DNA of 64,000 nucleotides from assembly GCF_900129705.1 (NCBI RefSeq), contig NZ_FQWO01000012.1, positions 1 to 64,000 of the forward strand, given 5' to 3'. The translations under genes were made by a program, and so were the position numbers. How positions within the stretch are numbered: position 1 is the stretch's first letter; each line of letters starts with the position of its first letter. The stretch is from Flavobacterium granuli. GTDB taxonomy: Bacteria; Bacteroidota; Bacteroidia; Flavobacteriales; Flavobacteriaceae. The notes under the pieces are model-generated. The model had not been told where the DNA came from, made no database searches, and saw nothing but the letters and a program-made list of their open reading frames with translations. Shown one piece after another: positions 18,236 to 27,647 of this stretch.

Positions 18236-19386
18236 ATGTTGATTTTAAAATTATTCTTTAAAACTATGATTACTTCTTGATGTTTAACGTTAGCAAAAAC
18301 ATTAAAAGGCAGCATTTTAAATTTATACTTAACTTTCACAACTACGAAGCCCACTAACTTCTTAAATAATTCAAAAGTGAACTTGAAATACTTTAATGGG
18401 TTATACCTACAGTTTTTTATAACATATCTGGCAATTTTGGGTTCTAACCATGGCTCGTAAACTAACATTGCGGCATATAATGCTAATAAATTTAATTCTT
18501 TCCGGACATGATAGCCTTTTAACACTTCGCTTGTCGTTTGAGGATAAATCGTCTTTTCAGACCATATTCGAGGAATCAGTGGATTCCAACTATCCTTTAT
18601 TTCAGGCCTCAAAAAAGGGAGTTTTTCAACTTCTCCAAAATGTTTTTTTAGGGCTGTCCAACCTCCGCCGCTATTTTTTGAAGCACCAAAAATACTCACC
18701 GGATAATTTAAATGGTAGTATTCTTTAATATTTATAGCTAAAGAAACTGCAAAATCAATATCCGGACAAGATCCTACTATGTAACGGCCACATTTTGACT
18801 TAAGCTTTTCGATTTCAGACCTTAAAACTATTCCATGATAAAACCTTGGCAGCATATCATAAGCCATGGCTCCTTTTGCCAGTGTTTTATCTAATTCAAA
18901 TTCAGGATCTAATTTTGTAAACTCTAATATAGGTGATACATCTGGTAACCAAAGATTAGCTGACCTATGATAATAATTCTCTTTCTTAAATACAACCGAT
19001 TCCCACCAGTAGTAGCCTGGGCTATATATTAAACAATTTATAGAACGTTCGTCCAGTAAATTGGTTATTTCCAGTATATCAGGACAAATAAAATCATCAT
19101 CGCCTATAAAAATTAAATATTTTCCATTTGAATTATCAATAGCCAGTTCGGTATTATCAGCAATAGGGATGGATACTTGATTATAGAAATATTTTAATTG
19201 AGATGCATTTCTTTTTATAAGATAATCTAAACAAGGTTTGTTATCGTCTGAATTATCCTGTATTATAACCTCATACTCATATTCATTACTCAAATTATCG
19301 ATTATTGAATCTAAAACAGGCAAAAGAGTTGAATATCTATTCTTTGTCGGTATTATTATTGAAAGTAAATTTTTATATTTCTCCAT
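18232..19386 (-). CDS. Family 2 glycosyltransferase
   Basis: This 384-residue protein has a clear GT2 start, LSIIIPTKNRYSTLLPVLDS, with VIIQDNSDDN near 40 and LIFIGDDDFICPDI near 91-104, a DDD metal-binding motif. The C-terminal part (residues 250-384) is rich in aromatic residues and lacks membrane helices strong enough to call. It overlaps wzy by 4 bp and wzx by 14 bp, so the operon is tightly coupled. Donor sugar unknown. Confidence 0.9.
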   Translation of the reverse strand: MEKYKNLLSIIIPTKNRYSTLLPVLDSIIDNLSNEYEYEVIIQDNSDDNKPCLDYLIKRNASQLKYFYNQVSIPIADNTELAIDNSNGKYLIFIGDDDFICPDILEITNLLDERSINCLIYSPGYYWWESVVFKKENYYHRSANLWLPDVSPILEFTKLDPEFELDKTLAKGAMAYDMLPRFYHGIVLRSEIEKLKSKCGRYIVGSCPDIDFAVSLAINIKEYYHLNYPVSIFGASKNSGGGWTALKKHFGEVEKLPFLRPEIKDSWNPLIPRIWSEKTIYPQTTSEVLKGYHVRKELNLLALYAAMLVYEPWLEPKIARYVIKNCRYNPLKYFKFTFELFKKLVGFVVVKVKYKFKMLPFNVFANVKHQEVIIVLKNNFKINI

Positions 19387-20860
19387 CAGTAAATGCTTGT
19401 CGTATATTAATTTTATATTGTAGATTCATTTTATTAAAGACTACTAAATTTAAAGCCAAAGAAATTAAACCAATAATTATAGAGTATAATAGTACATAAT
19501 ACCCCTTGGGCAAATTTATTGTTATAAAATGACTTACAACTCCAATTACTATAGCCATAATCAAAGGAATTAATGTTCCGTTTATTAGCCACCTTTTAAA
19601 CTCATTTTTCAAAAATTTACATATTATAAAATAACCTAAATAAAAGTATGCAAACAAATTCATAATTAGCCATGTATATGTAGCTCCAATCAACCCATAT
19701 TGTTTTACAAAAAATATAAGAGCTGGTATTATGCAAATTACAGCGACAACACCCAATTTTACGTTAGTTTTGGTATGACCATTTGCAATAGCTAAATGAT
19801 AAGGCATATATTGAAAAGATAAAAATACCCCGCCAATTAAAAGTACCTTCGTTACATTTTCAATTGTATTGGCAATTACGATGTCTTTAGTCCAAATTAA
19901 AACAAAATCCTTTGTAAAAAGAAAAAGAACCATAGCTCCAGAAGTTGCCAATGCAGACAAAACAAAGGTATTTACATGAAACAACTTTGTTAGCTTATCT
20001 TTTTCTGCATTTGCAGAATACTTGACCATTCTAGGTAATATCGCAACCGCAATTGGTGTGATTATTAAAACGGGTACTTGAGAAAGAATCCCTGCTAAGG
20101 AATAATACCCAAAGTCTTTTAAAGATAAAACCTTACTAATCACCAATTTATCAATTTGTGTATTTAAAGAAGAAATGATTGCCATCAACATCATACCTCC
20201 TGCAAATCGGCCTACAGTTTTTAAAACCTGCTTATCAAACTTATAAGATATATTTGTCTTTATATATTTCCATAAATTGTACCTGGTAATAAAAAAGAAA
20301 ATTATGTTCACGGATACCTGCCAGATAAAAAAAGTCAACAATGTCGGATAAAAACACAGGGGTATAAAAACTACCGCAGAACGGAAAAAACTGCTCAAAA
20401 CCTGGATTCCATTAGACAATACTTGTTTCTCAAGTCCCATCAAACCACTACTTTGCAATGTAGTAAACAATTGAAAAGCAACACTAACCCCCATTAAACT
20501 AATATACAATGACAAATTTTCAGAAGAAATTGTTTGAGAATTAAGCCAATTGTTTGCGATTATTCCTGAAAAAGAAAAAATAAAAACAATTATAAAAACA
20601 CAAATTGCTAAATAAACTTTTTCTATGGTAAAGAGCATATTACCTATATATGCTTTATCTGTACTTCTTGCAATTTCTCTGTTTAAAGTTGCTGATAGAC
20701 CACCATCTGCAAAATACATAATTGTTAAAATAACGGTATAGAAATTAATTACAGCATAAGACTCAATACCCAATATTTTTATATAAAAAGGGACAAAAAC
20801 GAATACCGATATAATCCCCCAGATTTTACCAACATAATTGGCAATTATGTTTTTAAACAT
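19373..20860 (-). CDS. wzx: Repeat-unit flippase (Wzx-like)
   Basis: This 495-residue protein has 12 to 14 hydrophobic segments and the start MFKNIIANYVGKIWGIISVFVFVPFYIKIL, typical of MATE/MOP-type polysaccharide flippases; ADGGLSATLNREIAR near 52-66 is a family hallmark. Wzx moves the lipid-linked repeat unit across the inner membrane. Length is usual for the family. It stands between the acyl-tailoring genes and the first glycosyltransferase. Confidence 0.92.
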   Translation of the reverse strand: MFKNIIANYVGKIWGIISVFVFVPFYIKILGIESYAVINFYTVILTIMYFADGGLSATLNREIARSTDKAYIGNMLFTIEKVYLAICVFIIVFIFSFSGIIANNWLNSQTISSENLSLYISLMGVSVAFQLFTTLQSSGLMGLEKQVLSNGIQVLSSFFRSAVVFIPLCFYPTLLTFFIWQVSVNIIFFFITRYNLWKYIKTNISYKFDKQVLKTVGRFAGGMMLMAIISSLNTQIDKLVISKVLSLKDFGYYSLAGILSQVPVLIITPIAVAILPRMVKYSANAEKDKLTKLFHVNTFVLSALATSGAMVLFLFTKDFVLIWTKDIVIANTIENVTKVLLIGGVFLSFQYMPYHLAIANGHTKTNVKLGVVAVICIIPALIFFVKQYGLIGATYTWLIMNLFAYFYLGYFIICKFLKNEFKRWLINGTLIPLIMAIVIGVVSHFITINLPKGYYVLLYSIIIGLISLALNLVVFNKMNLQYKINIRQAFTDGEI

Positions 20861-20872
20861 AAATTTTTTTAA

Positions 20873-21595
20873 TTAAATAGTCCCGTTATCAACATGAACA
20901 TTTTGTCCTGTAATTGAAGATGCATCCCCTGATAACAAAAAAGCAACTGTTTTAGCCACAGACAAAACATCTGTTGCTTCTTTCATAGATGTTCTATTAT
21001 ATATTCTATTCTTCTGATCTTCTGATAATGTTGCGCTCATTGCTGTTTCCATAAAACCAGGCACAACCACATTAGAGCGAATTCCTAAAGCACCCCATTC
21101 TCTCGCTGTATTTTTAGAAAATGCTTCTAACGCACCTTTACTCGAAGCATACATGGCTAGTCCTTTATAACCAGTATGTGCACTGATGGAAGAAATATGC
21201 ACTATACTACCCTTAGTCTTATTGAAAATCATGTTACGGATTGCATATTTTACTAAAATTAGAGGTGAAAAAACATTTGTTCTATACATTTCCTCCAATT
21301 TTGACAAATTTAAATTCGTAATAATATCGTCATAAGCATGAGCCGCATTATTTACAAAGCCATGTAGGGGAATCGAATTTGTAACAAATTCTTTAAAAAC
21401 AGTTTGATAAACCCCCTCAGTATTTGCGAGATCAATGCTTTTAAAAAACAACTTCCCTTTGTAAGTAATTTCTAATTCTGCTAATTCGGAAGTATGACTT
21501 CGACTAATTGCATAAACCGTATTTCCTTTTTCTAATAAAACCTTACATATTTCTAAGCCAACTCCTCTTGAAGCTCCAGTCAATAATATATTCAT
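20873..21595 (-). CDS. SDR oxidoreductase (FabG-like)
   Basis: This 240-residue short-chain dehydrogenase shows GASRGVGLEICK (cofactor motif, residues 7-18), NNAAHAYDD near 87, SSISAHTGYKGLAMYASSKGALEAFSK (Ser and YxxxK catalytic residues) and a C-terminal GQNVHVDNGTI typical of FabG. FabG enzymes reduce 3-keto-acyl groups on ACP. Here it overlaps the AMP-ligase gene by 4 bp (ATGA), and an ACP gene lies one further upstream. I infer it reduces a keto group on a carrier-bound acyl chain that later decorates the sugar; a sugar reductase role is the alternative. Confidence 0.88.
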   Translation of the reverse strand: MNILLTGASRGVGLEICKVLLEKGNTVYAISRSHTSELAELEITYKGKLFFKSIDLANTEGVYQTVFKEFVTNSIPLHGFVNNAAHAYDDIITNLNLSKLEEMYRTNVFSPLILVKYAIRNMIFNKTKGSIVHISSISAHTGYKGLAMYASSKGALEAFSKNTAREWGALGIRSNVVVPGFMETAMSATLSEDQKNRIYNRTSMKEATDVLSVAKTVAFLLSGDASSITGQNVHVDNGTI

Positions 21596-22812
21596 AATCT
21601 TTTTAATTTCCCCGTTCTTGTTAACAAGAATGATTCTACAAATTTTATTCGTCTTGGTATTTTAAAATCTTGAATATTTTCGGACAAATAAGATCTTATT
21701 TTAGATTCATCTATACTAACACCATCCATTAATTTTATTTCCGCACACAATATATTTCCCAATACAGAATTAGGTTTTCCATAAACCATTACCTCTTGTA
21801 CCTCCAGCATATTTAAAATAGCTTGTTCAACTTCGGAAGGATTTACCTTATACCCCCCTACATTTATCAACTCATTTTTTCTACTTAAAAAACGAAAAAA
21901 AATATTAGTTTCATCCACAAACTCTATTAAATCTCCAGTTTTATAATAGCCATCTTCCAATAATAAATCTTCCGATTGTCCTAACAAACTCTTACAAATT
22001 AATAATTCTTGATTTTCAATCTTAAATTTATCTTTAAATTCCATAGGGATCTTAAAAAATTCTCCTTTAGAAACTAACAATGACCCCGCTTCTGTTGAAG
22101 CATATATATTATTTATTTTTGCATTTGGGAATATTTTCATAATATTTTCATGCAATTTTTCATCTGATTTTTCACCTCCAAATGTAATTCTTTTTAAAGT
22201 CAAAAATTCCTTTTCAAAAGGCAGTAATAATCTATAAAAGGTTGGTGTTGCTGAAATATTTGTTATAGAATACTTTTCAATTGCTTCATATACTTCACGT
22301 CTGGAAGAATTAAAAATATTAACCAAAGTATTTTGATTTGAAAAAGCCTGAAAAAGCACTTGTAAACCTGCTATATGGGTAGGATTATATGCAAAACCCC
22401 AAATTTGACCAATATTTGAATCAGATTTTCTTACCGCTTTAGTTAATGTTGATATTGAGTGAATTATTTTTTTTGGTTGACCAGTTGTACCAGATGTAAA
22501 AATTGTTATCGCTGATTTAGATAAAATAATTTTTGCCAACAATTCATCAATTGTTTCAAAATATAAAGGTTTAATTCTCTTTTCAGTGTTTACATTTTCT
22601 CCCAAACCTGAATTAATTAATTCAGATGTACTTAAGTCTGAATCTAACAATATAATATCATTTTCAGTAGCAATTGCAATAATAAAATTTAGAAAAAAAG
22701 AATATAAATTATTAGATTTTAAAGCATAATTATAAAAGCTACTGTTATTTATATCTTTTAACAACTCATCATATTGAATTATTTGCTCTCTATTAATTAA
22801 AAACGCATGCAT
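21592..22812 (-). CDS. AMP-binding acyl ligase
   Basis: This 406-residue member of the ANL superfamily activates a carboxylic acid as acyl-adenylate and passes it to a thiol. Motifs are FTSGTTGQPKK near 105-115 (P-loop), NIYASTEAGS near 226, YYKTGDLIEF near 280, FLSRKNELINVGGYKVNPSE near 295 and RTGKLKRL at the very C-terminus, with the catalytic Lys. It is about 100 residues shorter at the N-terminus than typical 500-residue members. Its start overlaps the ACP stop by one base, so the ACP is its likely acceptor. The acid is unknown. Confidence 0.9.
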   Translation of the reverse strand: MHAFLINREQIIQYDELLKDINNSSFYNYALKSNNLYSFFLNFIIAIATENDIILLDSDLSTSELINSGLGENVNTEKRIKPLYFETIDELLAKIILSKSAITIFTSGTTGQPKKIIHSISTLTKAVRKSDSNIGQIWGFAYNPTHIAGLQVLFQAFSNQNTLVNIFNSSRREVYEAIEKYSITNISATPTFYRLLLPFEKEFLTLKRITFGGEKSDEKLHENIMKIFPNAKINNIYASTEAGSLLVSKGEFFKIPMEFKDKFKIENQELLICKSLLGQSEDLLLEDGYYKTGDLIEFVDETNIFFRFLSRKNELINVGGYKVNPSEVEQAILNMLEVQEVMVYGKPNSVLGNILCAEIKLMDGVSIDESKIRSYLSENIQDFKIPRRIKFVESFLLTRTGKLKRL

Positions 22813-23036
22813 TATTCAGCAAGTTTTTTATAAATTTCCCCAACTGTATTTACAAGTCCATTTTCAAAAATATCAATATCAAATTCATCTTCAATACACA
22901 CTGTCAATTCTGCTAGATCAAAAGAATTTAAACCGATATCATTTCTCAAATCATCACTCTCATCCAATTTCAAAAGAGGTGCCAATTGATTATTCTCTCT
23001 TACATTATTTATTATTTTTAGAATTTTCTCTTCCAT
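22812..23036 (-). CDS. Acyl carrier protein
   Basis: The 74-residue acidic protein has the ACP fold pattern, with DIGLNSFDLAELTVCIEDEF at about residues 33-52; Ser38 would carry phosphopantetheine (GLNSFDL replaces the usual GxDSLD/M). It is not the housekeeping AcpP, because it lies inside the polysaccharide operon, directly before the AMP-ligase (1-bp overlap) and overlapping the acyltransferase gene by 32 bp. It probably carries the acyl group used by that transferase. Confidence 0.93.
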   Translation of the reverse strand: MEEKILKIINNVRENNQLAPLLKLDESDDLRNDIGLNSFDLAELTVCIEDEFDIDIFENGLVNTVGEIYKKLAE

Positions 23037-23979
23037 TTTTAATTATTTTTTTTTGTTGTACAATTATTTTTATATACTCATCTACTGGGATTGCTGGGAT
23101 TCCACAAACACGAGAATTTTCAGAAATATTATTAGCTACAAGAGACATTGAACCTACAAAAGAGTTGTTATGAACAACACACTTATTAGATACAGTTGCG
23201 CTAGGAGCAATCCATACGTTTTCCTTTAATTCTACTGTCCCCATCAACAACGAGTTACCTGTAATCACCGAATTTTTACCTATTTTACAATTATGTCCTA
23301 TATGAACTTGGCTGTCTATTTTACAATTATCATCTATTATAACATTTCCTTCAAACAAGGCATTACTAATTGTGCAATTATCATTAATCAAAACATTTTT
23401 ACCAATATATGTACCTCCTACATGAGTAACAGTAAATGGCACATTGAATTCATCATATATTAGTTGAAACCCTTCTGCTCCTATAACAGTACAAGACCCA
23501 ACAACTGTGTTGTCATTAATGACAGTTCCTTTCTTAATAACACTATTTGCACCTATTCTAACATTATTACCAATAATAACCCCGTCTTCTATTACAGAAG
23601 TCGGATGTATTATACAATTTTGTCCCAATACAGATTCAAAATTAAACTTTTTATAAAAAGAAGTTCTAGAATATAAAATTTCATGTAGTTTATAAAATTC
23701 AACTTCTGGATAATCTACAATAAAAAAAGCAATATCTCTTTTAAAACCTTCTTTTTTCAAGATAACTTCATAGACTTCTTTAGTAACAAACAATCCCCTA
23801 ATCTTAGTATTTGAAATCCCATTAGAGATGAATTTTTCAGAGCTAATATAGGAAACTACTGAATTAGATATTATTTCCCTATTACATAGATTCAATCCAT
23901 CTATGTCAGAATCTATTCCATAATAATTTATATCCAAAAGATTTGCTATTTCTGAAATCTTAATAATTTGATTGTTCAT
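23005..23979 (-). CDS. LpxD-like hexapeptide N-acyltransferase
   Basis: This protein of about 324 residues has an LpxD-like N-terminal domain (residues 1-105) followed by a left-handed beta-helix of hexapeptide repeats (about 115-305: IIHPTSVIEDGVIIGNNVRI and further turns). SQVHIGHNCKIG contains a His in the position of the LpxD catalytic base, and VIGAEGFQLIYDE recalls the LpxD G-x-x-GF segment. LpxD moves 3-hydroxyacyl from ACP to an amino sugar nucleotide. With its own ACP next door, this one likely N-acylates the 4-amino sugar. I start at MNNQIIK (23979); the upstream ATG would overlap the aminotransferase gene. Confidence 0.88.
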   Translation of the reverse strand: MNNQIIKISEIANLLDINYYGIDSDIDGLNLCNREIISNSVVSYISSEKFISNGISNTKIRGLFVTKEVYEVILKKEGFKRDIAFFIVDYPEVEFYKLHEILYSRTSFYKKFNFESVLGQNCIIHPTSVIEDGVIIGNNVRIGANSVIKKGTVINDNTVVGSCTVIGAEGFQLIYDEFNVPFTVTHVGGTYIGKNVLINDNCTISNALFEGNVIIDDNCKIDSQVHIGHNCKIGKNSVITGNSLLMGTVELKENVWIAPSATVSNKCVVHNNSFVGSMSLVANNISENSRVCGIPAIPVDEYIKIIVQQKKIIKNGRENSKNNK

Positions 23980-23983
23980 ATAA

Positions 23984-25048
23984 TTATTTATTTTCAAACC
24001 ACCAGCCACAAGGTACTGCAACAAAATGATTTATAAATTCATTTACTCCTTTTAAGGAAACATTATTATTAAAAACAGAATATATATTATTATTTATATG
24101 AACCCCAGTTGCATAATATCCTTGTTCTTTAAAATCTTTTATTGTTTTAGTTTTGTTCTTACATAAAGTCCCATAAACCCAATAATTAGGAATACAACCT
24201 GCTGTAATCTTCAATGAATTAATAGTGTCCAGATTTGTAAATTTATCATTCCAAATCGCAGCATTATTTTTCTGAACAGCCAAAAGACTATTTATGTCAT
24301 CCATTTGCCTAGTTCCTATGTACGAATTCAATTCACTCATCAATCCTGCATAGCCTTCTACCTCAATATCACAGTCTGGGTTAATCTCCCCATTTGAGGA
24401 TCTAAAAATAGTTCTGTCAATTCCATAATCACGAATTAGTAGCGCTTTCTCATACAGATCTTTGTCCTTAAAAACTATTGCCCCACCGTCTATCGTATTA
24501 GGCAGACGTACGGTTTGAAACGAAAACACAGTAACATCAGTTCCTAGATTCCCAAGTTTTCTTCCTTTGTATTGGGAACCAAATGCTTCAATACCATCGT
24601 CTACAACAGGAATTCCAAAAGAATTACATATCGCATTTATCGATTCAATATCCCCTAAATAACCACAAAAATGATTATGAAAAATAGCCTTTGTATTTTT
24701 TGTTATTTTAGATTTTAGATCGTCTGGACACATTGCTCCAGTTGCAGGATTTACATCTACCCATACCACCCTCAAACCTTTAACTGCAAATGGCTGATTT
24801 GATGCTAAACAGCTTACAGGGCTAGCAATTACTTCATCTCCTTCTCTTAACCCTAGTGTAGATAATACTATAAGCATTGCTATATTATACGAACTTACCG
24901 AAAGCACATATTCGGCACCTATAAAACTTTGCAATTTATTTTCAAACTCTCTTCCGTATTTCCCAAAACCCAACTGACCTGAATAAAGTATTTCACTTAT
25001 TTCAACACCAATATTTTGAGGCATATATGGTTTATAAATTGGAATCAT
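23984..25048 (-). CDS. DegT-family protein lacking the PLP lysine
   Basis: This 354-residue protein is a full-length DegT/DnrJ/EryC1 (fold type I aminotransferase) homologue, with IGAEYVLSVSSYNIAMLI, DEVIASPVSCLAS and PVVDDGIEAFGSQYKG, keeping the cofactor Asp. In the active-site segment VFSFQTVRLPNTIDGG the residue expected to be Lys (as in its neighbour's FQAIKHLTTIDGG) is Arg, read from CGT. Unless shifted, PLP cannot form the internal aldimine. It may be a structural partner of the next DegT protein or have a changed reaction. The start is ATG 25048, overlapping the previous stop. Confidence 0.88.
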   Translation of the reverse strand: MIPIYKPYMPQNIGVEISEILYSGQLGFGKYGREFENKLQSFIGAEYVLSVSSYNIAMLIVLSTLGLREGDEVIASPVSCLASNQPFAVKGLRVVWVDVNPATGAMCPDDLKSKITKNTKAIFHNHFCGYLGDIESINAICNSFGIPVVDDGIEAFGSQYKGRKLGNLGTDVTVFSFQTVRLPNTIDGGAIVFKDKDLYEKALLIRDYGIDRTIFRSSNGEINPDCDIEVEGYAGLMSELNSYIGTRQMDDINSLLAVQKNNAAIWNDKFTNLDTINSLKITAGCIPNYWVYGTLCKNKTKTIKDFKEQGYYATGVHINNNIYSVFNNNVSLKGVNEFINHFVAVPCGWWFENK

Positions 25049-26136
25049 TACCAACCTTGTTTTATTAAAGTCATCATTTTTTCTCTATCTTCATCCGTAA
25101 CCCACCATCCACAAGGAATATGAACCATCTTGCTATAAAACAAATCTAAATTGGGTAATTCTGTTGGGTAATCATTCAAATAGGTATGTAAATCATTTCG
25201 CTTATGAAGTTCTGATGCCATGATTCCATTATCAGCCATCATTTTAACAAACCCATCACGGTTTTCAACTTTTAAGGTATATAACCAATACGAAGGTTCT
25301 GTATCTTGGTAATATTCTATTAATTCAACTCCTTTTACATTTTTTAAATGTTGATCAAAATAATTACCATTCTCGATATATCGTTGAATAAGTTTTTCTA
25401 TATTTTCCAATTGAATCAATCCAATGGTAGCATTCACATTATTCATATGATATTTGTATCCTTGAAAAGTAATATCATTGTCTAAACGGCTTAACTTTTT
25501 ATCTAAACCAAACCATCTAATCACTTTTCCTTTTTCATACAATTCCTTGTCAGCAATTTGCAAAGCTCCTCCATCAATTGTTGTTAAATGTTTGATGGCT
25601 TGAAAAGAATAAACAGTAAACGGAAAATGATTTCCCGTTTTTTGGCCTTTGTATTTTGCTCCCAATGCATGAGCTGCATCTTCGATAACTGGAATATTAT
25701 ATTTTTCGGAAATCGATTTAATTCCTTTTACATCTACAGGAATCCCTGCATAGTCGACAACAATAATGGCTTTTGTCTTTGAGTTTATAGCCTTTTCAAT
25801 TGCCACTACCGAAATATTTCCAGTAGTAGAATCAACGTCTGCCCATCTCACTTTAGCTCCAACCATTTTAATAGCTACATTAGTAGGTTCAGCCGTCAAA
25901 GCCGTACTGATTACCTCGTCACCTTCTTTAACTCCAGCTAAAATCAAAGCAATATGCAAAGCGGCTGTCCCTGAATTTAGAGAAAGTGTATTGCCACCTC
26001 CAATATATTCTTCAAATTTTCTTTCAAATTCTTCAACTACTTCCCCTTGGGCAATATATCCGCTATACAAAACTTGCTCCAATCTAGGCATTAGTACTTC
26101 TCTCGGAGGGATACTTGTTTTAATTAATGGAATCAT
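25048..26136 (-). CDS. DegT/DnrJ/EryC1 sugar aminotransferase
   Basis: This 362-residue PLP enzyme moves an amino group from glutamate to a 4-keto nucleotide sugar. Family motifs are NTLSLNSGTAALHIAL near 52, DEVISTALTAEPTNVAI near 78, PVIEDAAHALGAKYKG near 150 and VYSFQAIKHLTTIDGG near 177, with the PLP Lys. C-terminal PSYWLYTLKVENRDGF is the substrate-end region. It follows the 4,6-dehydratase gene by 8 bp, so its likely substrate is the 4-keto product of that enzyme or of the membrane dehydratase at 6791-8758. Both partners lie in the locus. Confidence 0.95.
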   Translation of the reverse strand: MIPLIKTSIPPREVLMPRLEQVLYSGYIAQGEVVEEFERKFEEYIGGGNTLSLNSGTAALHIALILAGVKEGDEVISTALTAEPTNVAIKMVGAKVRWADVDSTTGNISVVAIEKAINSKTKAIIVVDYAGIPVDVKGIKSISEKYNIPVIEDAAHALGAKYKGQKTGNHFPFTVYSFQAIKHLTTIDGGALQIADKELYEKGKVIRWFGLDKKLSRLDNDITFQGYKYHMNNVNATIGLIQLENIEKLIQRYIENGNYFDQHLKNVKGVELIEYYQDTEPSYWLYTLKVENRDGFVKMMADNGIMASELHKRNDLHTYLNDYPTELPNLDLFYSKMVHIPCGWWVTDEDREKMMTLIKQGW

Positions 26137-26144
26137 AAAATAAA

Positions 26145-27167
26145 TTATTTGGTATATGAAGCTAATTCTTCTTGAACATATTCTAAGGTAAGCAATAATT
26201 TTTTTAACTCTTCAACATTCAATCTTTCCGTATTATCTGAATTATATTCTGTATCAAGAAGCTTTGCTCCTTCTTCTTGAACATATTTAGTATAATTTAA
26301 ATCTCTAAAATCAGCTGGTACTCTATAAAAGCGACCTAAATCCTCCGCTTTAGACATCTCTTCTTTAGAACAAAGGGTTTCGTACATCTTCTCAGCATGT
26401 CTCTCGCCAATTATGTTTATGTCATTATTCGCATTGAATAATTCTTTAAGTGCCATAGCCAAAACCTCGATGGTTGCTCCCGGTGATTTTTGAACAAATA
26501 TATCTCCAGGATTACCGTTCTTGAAAGCAAACATTACCAAGTCTACCGAATCATCTAGTGACATCATAAAACGAGTCATATTTGGATTTGTAATTGTTAA
26601 TGGTTTTCCTTCTTTGATTTGTTTTATAAATAATGGAATAATAGATCCTCTTGAACACATTACATTTCCATAACGTGTTGCTGTATATATTGCATTAACC
26701 TCTTGGACTCTGCCGTCTCTTGCTTTGGAAACTGCCATTTTTTCCATCATCGCTTTGGAAATTCCCATTACGTTAATTGGATAAACAGCCTTATCCGTAC
26801 TTAATACAACTACTCTTTGAACATTATTTCTGGCAGCAGCTTCTAACACATTTTCTGCTCCAATAATATTGGTCTGCACTGCCTGCATAGGATAGAATTC
26901 ACAAGAAGGTACTTGTTTTAATGCCGCAGCATGAAAAACAAAATCTACTCCACGCATTGCATTATTAATACTATCAAAATCTCGTACATCCCCAATAACA
27001 AAATTTAATTTGTCATTTTTATAGACAATACGCATATCTTCTTGTTTTTTTTCATCACGACTAAAAATTCGAATTTCTTTTAAATCAGAATTTAAAAATC
27101 CTTTTAACATGGCATTACCAAAAGAACCTGTACCTCCAGTAATTAATAATATTTTATCTTTAAACAT
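26145..27167 (-). CDS. UDP-GlcNAc 4,6-dehydratase (CapE/FnlA-like)
   Basis: The 340-residue SDR enzyme shows ITGGTGSFGNAML (residues 8-20), IFSRDEKKQEDMR, FHAAALKQVPSCEFYPMQAV near 85, STDKAVYPINVMGISKAMMEK (MxxxK active site) and TRYGNVMCSRGSIIPLF. These wordings match the soluble inverting dehydratases CapE/FnlA/WbjB, which start UDP-L-FucNAc synthesis, more than PseB. The FnlB reductase and FnlC epimerase are not seen next to it; a DegT aminotransferase follows instead, so the final sugar may be an amino sugar. It begins the dense part of the core operon. Confidence 0.92.
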   Translation of the reverse strand: MFKDKILLITGGTGSFGNAMLKGFLNSDLKEIRIFSRDEKKQEDMRIVYKNDKLNFVIGDVRDFDSINNAMRGVDFVFHAAALKQVPSCEFYPMQAVQTNIIGAENVLEAAARNNVQRVVVLSTDKAVYPINVMGISKAMMEKMAVSKARDGRVQEVNAIYTATRYGNVMCSRGSIIPLFIKQIKEGKPLTITNPNMTRFMMSLDDSVDLVMFAFKNGNPGDIFVQKSPGATIEVLAMALKELFNANNDINIIGERHAEKMYETLCSKEEMSKAEDLGRFYRVPADFRDLNYTKYVQEEGAKLLDTEYNSDNTERLNVEELKKLLLTLEYVQEELASYTK

Positions 27168-27221
27168 ATGAAAATTGTTGTTTTATCTTAGTAAAAATAA
27201 ATTATAAATCTAAATTTACAT

Positions 27222-27647
27222 TTATTTATTTTTTTTCATTTCTTTTTGATGCACCTCTCTCCTCAAGCCTGAACTCGAAAACCGATGATCTCTGGTGTTA
27301 AAGTACAATTCAATTCCTTTGGCTTCACAATACATTCGTCCGGTAAAATCTTGTTCTCTATATTCATCACCCACAATGCGCACATCAATTTTGAAAGCTC
27401 GTAAAATATCTTCTAAATCTTGCTCCGTTGCATAGGGAACAATTTCATCTACAAACTTACAGCCCTTCAACTGTATGTAGCGTTCCACCACCGTTTGCGC
27501 GGGTCTATTCTTCTCAGGACGATCCAATGTCGGATCAGTTTGCAAACCAACAATCAAATAATCACATTGCCTTTTGGCTTCTTCGAGCATTTTAATATGT
27601 CCTGCGTGCAATAAATCAAATGCACTAAAAGTGATACCTATTTTCAT
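27222..27647 (-). CDS. Cytidylyltransferase-like protein (TagD type)
   Basis: This 141-residue nucleotidyltransferase has GITFSAFDLLHAGHIKMLEEAK with the HxGH motif and the C-terminal RFSSSGLRR (ISSTxxR-type). Its closest textbook relatives are glycerol-3-phosphate cytidylyltransferases, which make CDP-glycerol. I start at MKIGITF, because the longer ORF would add 35 residues encoded by 7-bp TGAAAC-type repeat. It heads the core operon. A CDP-activated polyol or phosphate substituent on the polysaccharide is a possible role. Confidence 0.85.
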   Translation of the reverse strand: MKIGITFSAFDLLHAGHIKMLEEAKRQCDYLIVGLQTDPTLDRPEKNRPAQTVVERYIQLKGCKFVDEIVPYATEQDLEDILRAFKIDVRIVGDEYREQDFTGRMYCEAKGIELYFNTRDHRFSSSGLRREVHQKEMKKNK

